A stretch of 32,727 nucleotides of DNA from positions 96,638 through 129,364 of the forward strand of contig DIWU01000003.1 of NCBI GenBank assembly GCA_002428525.1, read 5' to 3'. A program made the position numbers and the translations under genes. Below, piece after piece: positions 16,047-24,034 of this stretch. The notes under the pieces were generated by a model, which worked only from the letters and a program-made list of their open reading frames with translations, was not told the DNA's origin and searched no databases. This DNA comes from a bacterium UBP14_UBA6098. GTDB taxonomy: Bacteria > UBP14 > UBA6098. How positions within the stretch are numbered: the first letter of the stretch is position 1; each line of letters begins with the position of its first letter.

Positions 16047-16505
16047 AGCTCTCCTTTGTTGTGGAAATTTACATTGTGTTAAAAATTTCTATTTGATCGA
16101 TTTTTGCGAGAAAATAATCGAAGCTAACACGGGGAATATCCTCGTTAACAAATGAATTCATTAGTTCTTCTCTTGGAGCGTTACAAACTGCGATTCGAGG
16201 ACTGAAACATAGAATGGCGTCAGACTGCAAGCCTGCCGTCGTTGGTGAAAAGGGGTCAACAGCGAAGTTATTTAAACAACTCATTGCGGTTCTTCTAATA
16301 AACCTCTCCTCCATAACACATCAGAGAAGAACCATGTTTCTTCGGCAGTTTAAAAACTATCTCGTTCGGTTCATAAACCACCATTTTTGTTACTTAGACA
16401 AAACATTATATTAATTATAAATAAATCATGGCCTTAATTCAACACCCATTACTCACAATGTTTTAGAATAGCTCGAGAGGCCCTTTGAAATCCCTCGATT
16501 TGGGC
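16047..16505. other. Leader/spacer region without a convincing gene
   Basis: This stretch holds the promoter at 16414-16442 and about 360 bases of putative 5' leader of the 743/1369-aa operon. A minus-strand 81-codon frame (16069-16314) lies within it, but it has no usable ribosome site before its ATG and no domain I recognise, so I do not call it. The leader is unusually long and could hold a structured regulatory RNA. Confidence 0.4.
16414..16442 (-). promoter_or_regulatory. Sigma70-like promoter for the 743/1369-aa operon
   Basis: On the minus strand: TTGAAT (437-442), 17-base spacer, TATAAT (414-419). Five of six bases match the -35 consensus or are near it, the -10 is perfect, and the spacing is ideal. 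It points at the 743-aa gene, and the giant upstream gene has already been terminated at 16506-16532. Confidence 0.55.
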
Positions 16506-16532
16506 AAAAAAAGGGCGGCCCGGCGGCCGCCC
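16506..16532 (-). terminator. Intrinsic terminator of the 2114-aa gene
   Basis: On the minus strand, GGGCGGCC, loop GCCG, GGCCGCCC (positions 532 down to 513) is followed at once by seven T (512-506). It begins 27 bases after the stop codon of the giant gene. A textbook hairpin plus U-run. Confidence 0.92.
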
Positions 16533-16559
16533 AAAGTGTGAATAATAATGAGCTTCTTT

Positions 16560-19500
16560 TTATGGCGTTGCGTCCTGCCAATAGCCGGTGCCGGTGCCGA
16601 CTTTGAGGCCTCCCGACAGAGTTCCCGGAAGGTTGATTTCGTTGCTCCAATATGCCACACCCGGCGTTGAAAGGATTGTCACGCCGTCCACGTGGGAATT
16701 TGTGACATTGACATTGTAGAAGGTTGTGGGGCTAGTTCCGCCGATTGTTTGGCCGACTGTTCCGCTGAAGGTGACGGTGCCGTTGCCGTGGTTGAAGGTT
16801 CCGCTGTTGATCCAGTTGCCATAGACATTAATCGTTCCGGTTCCGCTGTTGAGGGTTTTGCCGGATTCGATTGTGAGGTTTTTGCAATAAACGGTTCCCG
16901 AGACAGTCGGCGTGTTCGTCGCGCAGGGGCTGGTGGCCGCTCGGATGAAGACATTATTCGACGAGGTCGGAGCCGAGCCGGCGGCATTCAGCGATGTGCC
17001 GTTGAATGCAAGCCAGTTCGAGGCTGTCGCCCAATCCGTGCTGGTAATTCCCGTCCAGACATAATCGCCGTTGGACAGGCCGGATGTCGAGGGGGCGTTG
17101 ACCGTGACCGTCGCGCCGGCGCAGGCTGTGTTGTTGCATGTCCCTTCGGCGCGAACATAGTAGGTCGTCGACGATGTCGGCGACACACCAATGGACGAAC
17201 CGGAGCCGACGGAGGTTCCGCCGCAACCGCCGGAATACCATCTCCAAGTAGCGCCGGTGCCGAGCGAGCCGCCGGACACGCTCAGCGTGGTCGATTGTCC
17301 TTGGCAGATTGGGGTTGTGCCGGAGACACCCGAGGGTGCGGAGGAGTTGGTGTTCAATGTCACAGTGACCGCCGTGCGGGTAGGCGAGACGCAACCGCCG
17401 GAACCGGCGGCTGTGTAAGTAATTGCGACCTGTCCGTTGCCGGAACGAACGCCGGGTGTATTGTCTTGATCTGTGCCGGAATTATAGGAACCGCCTCCAC
17501 CGCCTTCACCAGATGAATTTGCTCCACCACCACCACCGGAGTAACCTCCGCCACCACCACCTCCGTGACAAGTACCCCCCCCACCACCAAAACCGCCATT
17601 AGCACCATAACCTGTATATACCCAATCTCCGCCGGTAAAAGTAAATTTAGTTTTCCCACCACCACGATAACCATCAACGCAATCGCAGTCATTGCCATCA
17701 CCTTTCCAACCAGCTCCGCCAGCGCCATCACACCAGGTGCCTCCAGGAGATCCTCCATATCCTGCTGTCCCTCCACTTCCACCTGGATCGCCAACACCAC
17801 CTGACGTTCCAACTTGGCCATGAGTAGAAGAATTAACATAAGTCCATCCACCACCACCACCACCGGCTGCAATGAGAGGTTCTGCTGATGCCCCATCAAT
17901 CCAAACAAAAGTGCCACCACCACCCCCACCACCAGTATTAGTTGAACCTGTACCTTGACCACCCATTTGGCCTACAGCTACTTTGATAACTTGTCCGGTA
18001 GTTAAGTTAAAGGATCCTCTCATTCTGGCCCCTTTTCCACCCGCAGTCCCATCGTAATGTTGACCCCCTTCGGCACCCCAAGCCTCTATCGTATAAATCC
18101 CTGAGGACGGGACTGTCCATGTTTGGACACCGCCCGTGTAACTAAATGTTTCTGTAGTCGGTGTTCCGCCGCCGGATCCGGTTGCTGTGCCGAGGTCGCG
18201 AAGGGCGAGATTCCATGAATTCCCGTCACAGGCATTCGAACCCTTTACGCGAACAAACAGGCCGTCGCCGGTGACATCAGTGTAGTCGCCGCCGTAGTCT
18301 TGTCCGACTGTTGTATAACCGGTATTGCTGTAAATCCATTCATATTCACCGATAGGTTTACTGCAATTACAGGATAACGCGCCGGTCCGGTAATAATATG
18401 TAAAGTAACCGCAGACGCCTATTGCGCAGTTCCCAACACCGTAATGGGATTCGCAGGCTTTAAGGGCGATAGTTTGCGGGGGATCGCCTAGATTATATGT
18501 AAACGTTCCGCCTGCACCGTTTAAATAACCCGACGGAGTGGAACTGCTCTGCGCCTCGGCATAATATGTGGTAGTTGAGGTCGGGCTGACAACGGCGGTG
18601 CCGCCTGTTGCGAAGGCTGTTCCGCCTGTGCTTGTTGTGAACCAACTTATAGTAGCTGTCCCTGAGGCACTGTATTTTCCCGCCCATGCCGCGGCATTAG
18701 CAATCAGAAGATCGGGGTGCGAACCGCCATCTCCGCCTGGCCATTGATTGAGACCCACTGTTCTGCCTGACCCAATCTCCTTAACCGCGCAACCCAAATA
18801 TCCATTGGCCCAGTAGAATATAGCCGAAGCACTGGAGGTTAGAGTCGAAGTTTGGAAATAGTAACCCGGCGAGGCGGATGAAACTCCGGCCATTATCGGA
18901 TGAGAAGGCGCGGAGATAGTCCCTATTGTTGTTGAACCGGAGACATATGAAGCAGTCTGCTGGATCGGATCGTAATTATTTGATAGAAAACCGCCGGAAA
19001 TCCCAAAAGAGCCCTCGTTGTAATGCCCAAAAGTGCAAACGACAACGCCTCCACCGGCATCGACATAGGATTTTAAGTTATCTCCGAAGGTTGCGGAATT
19101 TGCGTATCCGTTATTTCCCCATGTTATAACGACATTATAGGGTAACATATCTCCCACGCTAGGTATTGAGGAAGTTGCCAACCACGAGGTGACATTGCCC
19201 GAGCCAAAGCGAGAGTCTGCTGTAAGATAGGTGTTCAGCCCTTGATCACTGCCGTCGGCGTAGACGATGAGGGCTTTAATTGGTCCTGAGCTAACACTAC
19301 CCTCGGCTGTAAGTGTTGAACTGCTCCCCTCGCAAATCGTCGAAGGGCTTGCAGTGACGGATGTCGGCGCGGAGGGGGTTGGATTGACCGTGATCGTCGC
19401 GCTACCGCAACCGCTGGACCAGCAACCGCCGCCCGCCGAGTTGTAGCCCCTCGCGTAATAGGTTGTGGTGCTACTTGGCGAGACGGAGAAGTTCGCCCCC

Positions 19501-22500
19501 GGGGAACTTGTTCCGACAGATGTGACTCCGCAACCGCCGGTATACCAATAGATAGTCGTGGCATTGGTCGAGGTGGCCGAGATATTCGTAGAGCTTCCGC
19601 TACATATAGCCGCTGTGCCGGAGGTGGTTGGATTGGATGGCGTGGTGCAACAGGCACCGGTATAATACAAGCCCCCAGAGGCAGTACTTGAAGTAGTTCC
19701 ATTGCAACTTGTATGGGCATAAACATAGAGATAATAACCAGTGCCACAAGCTAATGCACTTGTATAGACGCTTGTTGAGGTTGTCGAACCATTTGCAACA
19801 ACACTCCAAGAACTATTATATATCGTGTAGTAATAGCTTACTGTGGGGCTACCCGCCGGTGAACCGGCAGACCAATAAAAAGTGCCATCCGTAGTCCCCA
19901 AGGAAGCTCCAAGCCCCGTCGGCGTGCCGGGGGTGGTGCAGGGAGATTGGTATTTATAGGCGAGATTGCCGGCATTGGAGAAACCGATACAAGACAGATG
20001 GCTCACTTGAATATAGTAAGTCCCTGTCGATGGGGCTGTCCAGCTACACGAAGATGGGAGCCCGGAGCACCAAGGCCCGGAATCGTCGTTCGTGAAAACT
20101 TCAATATAACCAGAATCGTAGATGCGAATATATGAGTCTTCAGAGTTGTCGCACAAGCTGAAATCGTAGATATTTCCCGAGGTTGCAGAAAAACCGTAGA
20201 AATACATATATCCGCTCGAATACGGCTGATATTGCCATGATGTCGAAGGGGATAGATTCACAAGAGAGCTGTTCCCGTATGGCGAAGAAGTGCTCCAATA
20301 AACCATACTTCCAGAATTCGAAAACGCCGTGCAAGTATAATGACACGCAGTCACATAATGAGTTCCGGTGGATGTGCAGGTATAGCTTATCGAAGAGGGT
20401 GTTCCGCTATAGAATGGGCCGTTATCGTCATTATATGCGACCTCGGTCAAACTCGAATTATAAATGTGCAAATACGAGTCCTCCGTGTTTGTGCCGAGGG
20501 TGAAATTATAAGTTGTTCCGGCGGTTCCCGAGAATGTCCAATATGGTATCGTGCCGGAGGAATACGAGGCGGTTTGCATGTAGCAATTAGATGGAGAAAT
20601 CGTGCCAAGACTTGTATTTCCACAGCCGGGGGCCGGGCAGGCGGAGGTCGAAAAGGTGCCGCTTGTGGCTGTGCCTGAATTGACATAATTGCATGTGCTA
20701 TAGGCATATACAGTAAAATAATACGATGTCCCGCATGATAGCCCGCTCGGAGATGCGAAAGTATTCGTGGTTGAACCGCTGGTTACATAAGAACCGCCGG
20801 ATGTGTATAGGTTCCAAACATAATATACCGTTGCGGTGCCGGCGGGCGAGCCGGCCGACCAATATATGTAGGCAGTCGTTTCCCCTGTGCCATATCCACT
20901 CAACGATGTCGGCGTGCCGGGGGTGGTGCAGGGCGCCGTTAGCGTCCAATTTAGCGTGAAATTACCGGAACTTCCCGAACCGTAACCGTCCTGAATATAC
21001 CATACCGTTTGTGTGGAACCCGTGCCGTTCGTCCATGTGTTATGCGCGTGAGCATCGTTATCCCAACAATTAATAGTATTGCTACCCGGGCATGAGCCAC
21101 CCCAACCCATATATTCCCATTCATCATACTCTCTTGTTCCTTCCCAGATATCAATAGTATTTCCATTTGGGACGCTGATATAAAAAATGCGGTCTGGAGA
21201 ACCTGTGTGGCAAACGCTTATATCGTCAGTATAGCCTATCGTAGTCGCATAGTAAGGGCTTGTAAGACTTGCGAGGTTTTGGGCGTTCGAGCAGTTGTCG
21301 CCGGGGAGAGACACTGCAACACAGGAGATCGACAGATTGAATCCCGCACCTACGACAGAACCATCGGAAGTGAATCTTATTGTTAATGCACCGGAGGCAT
21401 CTGTAGATGTCTGCTGAGGAATTGTCCCAGAACTAGCTACGCCAGACCAAAGAAGTGTTCCGGAGATTCCTACTCCATTATAAATATATATGTAGTCGCA
21501 GCAAGTTTCACCTGATGTTGTTCCTGAAACTCTTATTGAATTGCCCGATATTGAAGGATATAGAACAGTATAGCCATTGGCACTGTTGCCATAGTTGCCA
21601 GCCGAACCAGCGTGATCGTATAAATTGCCAGAACAAACTGTATAAGAATTATTTCCAGAGTATGGAACGGTCATTTCCGCGGATATAATTGTCACTGTAA
21701 GGGCGAAACCGGCGTAAGTCACCGAGCCATCTGAATAGAATCTTATTGTCAAAGAATTTGTCGATGATGTCACGGGGCCCACAGAGATACCGGTTCCGGC
21801 TGTCGGGCCGTAAAGTGTGGTTCCACCTGTTCCAATGCCGTTGTAGATTGTGAGATAATCATAACCGCTCTCCGAATCAAGGGTTCCTGAGACGCGGATA
21901 GTGTTCCCCGAAGAGGTGTTCAGGACTATATAACTTGAACCGCTCGAACAGCCATTGCTATAATTTGCAGAAGGTCCTCCGTTATCATAGATAACATCGC
22001 CAGTGTAAACTGTCACAGAAGAAGTAGAATTACACGGGCAGTTATAAGTTGCCATCGGCTCCGTCGGGCGTTCGCGGGGTGCAGTATCGGGGGTGTCAGT
22101 TTCAATGTCTATAAGTTTTGCCTTTTCCGCTTCCTTTTGTAAGTCTATATCTTTCCTCGAAGGGCAGGTCGGGCAGTCGGGTTTGGTTGGAGGTTCTTCC
22201 GGCGCGGGTGCGGGAGTCGTTATAGCGACTTGCGCCGGCTCGGCGGGTGTCGGCGATTGTGGTATGGCCTGAAGAACCGGTCTATTCCCGGTCGGGGAGA
22301 TTGAAACACCGGCGCGCTCCAGCTCCGGGAGGAACGGCGTCGGGTCGATGCCAAAATCGAAAAGGAGCGCGACTGTCTCGCGGAGGCTCTGGCGCCAGAT
22401 CTCGGCCTCGGCGGGGTTGTTATCCGCGACGGCCTTGACGACATTTTCAGAGGCGGTGAGGATGAGCCTGATTTTGCTTATGCGTTTTTTATAAATATCC

Positions 22501-22904
22501 GATTCGGGGTCGAGCCCGGCAACGACGGCATCGATTCGAGAATCGCCCGTCGATCTGATATTGGTCACGCTCGAAGATGTCGAGCTCGAGGATAGGGGAC
22601 TTTGTGAAGACTGGGCGCTTTCCGCGGGTTTGCCGAGCGCACCGACGGGCATGGATTCGGGTGTTTGCGGGTTAGGGCTTTCTTTGGCGAGCTTTTCGCT
22701 TTCTATATGGATATCGGGCTTTGAGGCCTTAAGTGTATCGGCATTCGATGTAGCGTCCGGGGTTTCGGTGGCGAGGGCGAAGAGGTCTTCGTTAGTCTTT
22801 GCCTTACATGGGCATTCCGCGGAGGCCGAATTCACAAGAATTGCGAATATAGAGAATATCGCGAGCGCGATAATCGATGCAACCAGCATTGTTGAGTTGC
22901 GCAT
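16560..22904 (-). CDS. Giant secreted mosaic adhesin-like protein (2114 aa): CUB, FN3, Ig-like, GATase-like, ALK/LTK-type glycine-rich domain
   Basis: Approximate layout: signal peptide 1-29 (ending SASA); Ser/Pro-rich and helical region 30-275; junction APRERPTEPM 275-284; CUB-like domains 290-410 and 413-527 (DYLTIYNGIGTGG..., DYIYIYNGVGISG...); pre-peptidase-type domains 530-655, 757-860 and 860-990 (EDSYLHIYN, EDSYIRIYD); FN3-like 656-755 and 991-1085 (both contain YWSAGSPAG); Ig-like (TTYYARGYN) 1088-1175; a second Ig-like domain from 1175 interrupted at 1207-1410 by a ThuA/glutamine-amidotransferase-like Rossmann domain (IKALIVYADG, SYVDAGGGVVVCTFGHYNEG); the Ig part resumes at SGTATISW (TTTYYAEA); a Cys-rich insert 1456-1575; glycine-rich domain 1581-1835 with GVQTWTVPSSGIYTIEAWGA and AAGGGGGGW; further Ig-like and a beta region to the end. 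GGAG-AAAAA precedes ATG 22904. There is no Por-type tail. Probably surface attachment; enzymatic activity of the Rossmann insert is doubtful. Confidence 0.75.
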   Translation of the reverse strand: MRNSTMLVASIIALAIFSIFAILVNSASAECPCKAKTNEDLFALATETPDATSNADTLKASKPDIHIESEKLAKESPNPQTPESMPVGALGKPAESAQSSQSPLSSSSTSSSVTNIRSTGDSRIDAVVAGLDPESDIYKKRISKIRLILTASENVVKAVADNNPAEAEIWRQSLRETVALLFDFGIDPTPFLPELERAGVSISPTGNRPVLQAIPQSPTPAEPAQVAITTPAPAPEEPPTKPDCPTCPSRKDIDLQKEAEKAKLIDIETDTPDTAPRERPTEPMATYNCPCNSTSSVTVYTGDVIYDNGGPSANYSNGCSSGSSYIVLNTSSGNTIRVSGTLDSESGYDYLTIYNGIGTGGTTLYGPTAGTGISVGPVTSSTNSLTIRFYSDGSVTYAGFALTVTIISAEMTVPYSGNNSYTVCSGNLYDHAGSAGNYGNSANGYTVLYPSISGNSIRVSGTTSGETCCDYIYIYNGVGISGTLLWSGVASSGTIPQQTSTDASGALTIRFTSDGSVVGAGFNLSISCVAVSLPGDNCSNAQNLASLTSPYYATTIGYTDDISVCHTGSPDRIFYISVPNGNTIDIWEGTREYDEWEYMGWGGSCPGSNTINCWDNDAHAHNTWTNGTGSTQTVWYIQDGYGSGSSGNFTLNWTLTAPCTTPGTPTSLSGYGTGETTAYIYWSAGSPAGTATVYYVWNLYTSGGSYVTSGSTTNTFASPSGLSCGTSYYFTVYAYSTCNYVNSGTATSGTFSTSACPAPGCGNTSLGTISPSNCYMQTASYSSGTIPYWTFSGTAGTTYNFTLGTNTEDSYLHIYNSSLTEVAYNDDNGPFYSGTPSSISYTCTSTGTHYVTACHYTCTAFSNSGSMVYWSTSSPYGNSSLVNLSPSTSWQYQPYSSGYMYFYGFSATSGNIYDFSLCDNSEDSYIRIYDSGYIEVFTNDDSGPWCSGLPSSCSWTAPSTGTYYIQVSHLSCIGFSNAGNLAYKYQSPCTTPGTPTGLGASLGTTDGTFYWSAGSPAGSPTVSYYYTIYNSSWSVVANGSTTSTSVYTSALACGTGYYLYVYAHTSCNGTTSSTASGGLYYTGACCTTPSNPTTSGTAAICSGSSTNISATSTNATTIYWYTGGCGVTSVGTSSPGANFSVSPSSTTTYYARGYNSAGGGCWSSGCGSATITVNPTPSAPTSVTASPSTICEGSSSTLTAEGSVSSGPIKALIVYADGSDQGLNTYLTADSRFGSGNVTSWLATSSIPSVGDMLPYNVVITWGNNGYANSATFGDNLKSYVDAGGGVVVCTFGHYNEGSFGISGGFLSNNYDPIQQTASYVSGSTTIGTISAPSHPIMAGVSSASPGYYFQTSTLTSSASAIFYWANGYLGCAVKEIGSGRTVGLNQWPGGDGGSHPDLLIANAAAWAGKYSASGTATISWFTTSTGGTAFATGGTAVVSPTSTTTYYAEAQSSSTPSGYLNGAGGTFTYNLGDPPQTIALKACESHYGVGNCAIGVCGYFTYYYRTGALSCNCSKPIGEYEWIYSNTGYTTVGQDYGGDYTDVTGDGLFVRVKGSNACDGNSWNLALRDLGTATGSGGGTPTTETFSYTGGVQTWTVPSSGIYTIEAWGAEGGQHYDGTAGGKGARMRGSFNLTTGQVIKVAVGQMGGQGTGSTNTGGGGGGGTFVWIDGASAEPLIAAGGGGGGWTYVNSSTHGQVGTSGGVGDPGGSGGTAGYGGSPGGTWCDGAGGAGWKGDGNDCDCVDGYRGGGKTKFTFTGGDWVYTGYGANGGFGGGGGTCHGGGGGGGYSGGGGGANSSGEGGGGGSYNSGTDQDNTPGVRSGNGQVAITYTAAGSGGCVSPTRTAVTVTLNTNSSAPSGVSGTTPICQGQSTTLSVSGGSLGTGATWRWYSGGCGGTSVGSGSSIGVSPTSSTTYYVRAEGTCNNTACAGATVTVNAPSTSGLSNGDYVWTGITSTDWATASNWLAFNGTSLNAAGSAPTSSNNVFIRAATSPCATNTPTVSGTVYCKNLTIESGKTLNSGTGTINVYGNWINSGTFNHGNGTVTFSGTVGQTIGGTSPTTFYNVNVTNSHVDGVTILSTPGVAYWSNEINLPGTLSGGLKVGTGTGYWQDATP

Positions 22905-23056
22905 TTTTTCTCCAATCATCCTTTGAGCATCGTAAACAACTAATTCGATAACCCAAAGCCGCAACCCTATTTGATCCCAAAGCCATCGAACTCCTCTCAA
23001 CCCTAAACAAACAGGTTTAGCCATTAAGGCCTATCGGGATTATCTCTTTGGACTAT

Positions 23057-23084
23057 ATTATAATTATGAATCTTCTTTTGTAAA
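23057..23084 (-). promoter_or_regulatory. Sigma70-like promoter for the 2114-aa gene
   Basis: On the minus strand: TTTACA (79-84), 16-base spacer, TATAAT (57-62). It lies about 155 bases upstream of the chosen ATG, in the A/T-rich spacer after the TPR gene. Both boxes are close to consensus, but the region is A/T-rich, so chance is possible. Confidence 0.45.
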
Positions 23085-23110
23085 ATTGTTTATAAAAGAA
23101 TGATAATCAA

Positions 23111-24034
23111 TTATTTTGTGTCCCTTCTTTCGAGGGCGGCGTTAAGATTGCTTTGTATTTCTTTGTTATCCGGCCAAATATTGAGGGCGAGCCGGAAATA
23201 TGGAATAGCGAGGCTGTATTCACCATTAACGGCATGAATATAGCCCATTTGATTATAAATTCTCGCTATGTTTATATCTTTCGCAAGGACATCCTGAAAG
23301 ACCTTCTCGTCATAATTGGAAAGGTCAGCATCGGAAACACCCTTATCGAGTATAGCCTGTGCGACGATACCAGCCATAGTATCCGAACAGGCATATCCAG
23401 CCGATTTGAGCATACCGATATAGTAATTTCTCATTGTAAATCTATTATCTAAGGCCATTTGAAAGCAGGCCAACGATGAATTAAAATCGTTTTTAGCGAG
23501 ATATAACAGCGCCATCTTCCTGTAGGCGAAAATCGGGAACGGCGCGGTTTCGGCGGCCTTTGCAAAATACATCAAGGCCTTATCGGGGTTATTAAGTTTT
23601 TCGTAAATCTCCGCGAGATTATAATAGATTACATCGGGTTGTTCTGGATTCAGAGTTAGAGCTTTTTCAAGTGTCGAGATTGCTTGGTCGTTCATGCCGA
23701 TTTTTGTATAGGCAATAGCCAAATTCACGGTGGCATCGATGAGATCCGGATCTATCCTCAGGGCGGTGAGATATTGAGAAACAGCAAGTTGATAATTGCC
23801 CTTTCGTAATTGAAGATCACCATAATTTTTCGCGGAACGTGCCTCGACCTTCCTTCCCGGGTTGGATATTTTCTCAAGCCAAGGCGGATTGATCGCGGAA
23901 ACCAATCCGAAAAGCATCAGAAAACACCAAATCGCAAAAAGTGCGTAGGTGATTACCGACTTTCCGACCTCGCGGCCTTTTGATTTATCCTCGCGTTTCG
24001 GGTTAGCAGGTGTTATGGATAACAAAAAGGACAT
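23111..24034 (-). CDS. Membrane-anchored TPR protein (307 aa)
   Basis: A cytoplasmic N-tail, one membrane segment (VITYALFAIWCFLMLFGLV, about 27-46), then at least four TPR units: SAKNYGDLQLRKGNYQLAV, ATVNLAIAYTKIGMNDQAI, IYYNLAEIYEKLNNPDKAL, and near the end YNQMGYIHAVNGEYSLAI. It probably scaffolds protein complexes at the membrane; partner unknown. ATG 24034 has AAGGAAAG just upstream and the start overlaps the 3' end of the VanZ-Mth938 gene by 32 bases, so it is the last gene of the glycosylation-type cluster. The TPR style (Ala-Tyr-Leu pairs, PDL/PEQPD turns) resembles the C-terminal TPRs of the two GT-C proteins upstream, which suggests a related role. Confidence 0.75.
   Translation of the reverse strand: MSFLLSITPANPKREDKSKGREVGKSVITYALFAIWCFLMLFGLVSAINPPWLEKISNPGRKVEARSAKNYGDLQLRKGNYQLAVSQYLTALRIDPDLIDATVNLAIAYTKIGMNDQAISTLEKALTLNPEQPDVIYYNLAEIYEKLNNPDKALMYFAKAAETAPFPIFAYRKMALLYLAKNDFNSSLACFQMALDNRFTMRNYYIGMLKSAGYACSDTMAGIVAQAILDKGVSDADLSNYDEKVFQDVLAKDINIARIYNQMGYIHAVNGEYSLAIPYFRLALNIWPDNKEIQSNLNAALERRDTK

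Noticed and set aside
16069..16314. 81-codon minus-strand frame in the leader of the 743-aa gene
   Set aside because: No suitable ribosome site, no recognisable domain, and it lies downstream of a good promoter in a likely leader. Not excluded, but not supported.
17360..17962. 200-codon minus-strand frame rich in Val
   Set aside because: A shifted frame of the glycine-rich domain (GGT repeats read as Val/Trp); the main frame is continuous through it.
16560..23024. Longer 2154-aa version of the giant protein
   Set aside because: The extra 40 residues precede a clear signal peptide and the inner ATG has GGAG at proper distance.
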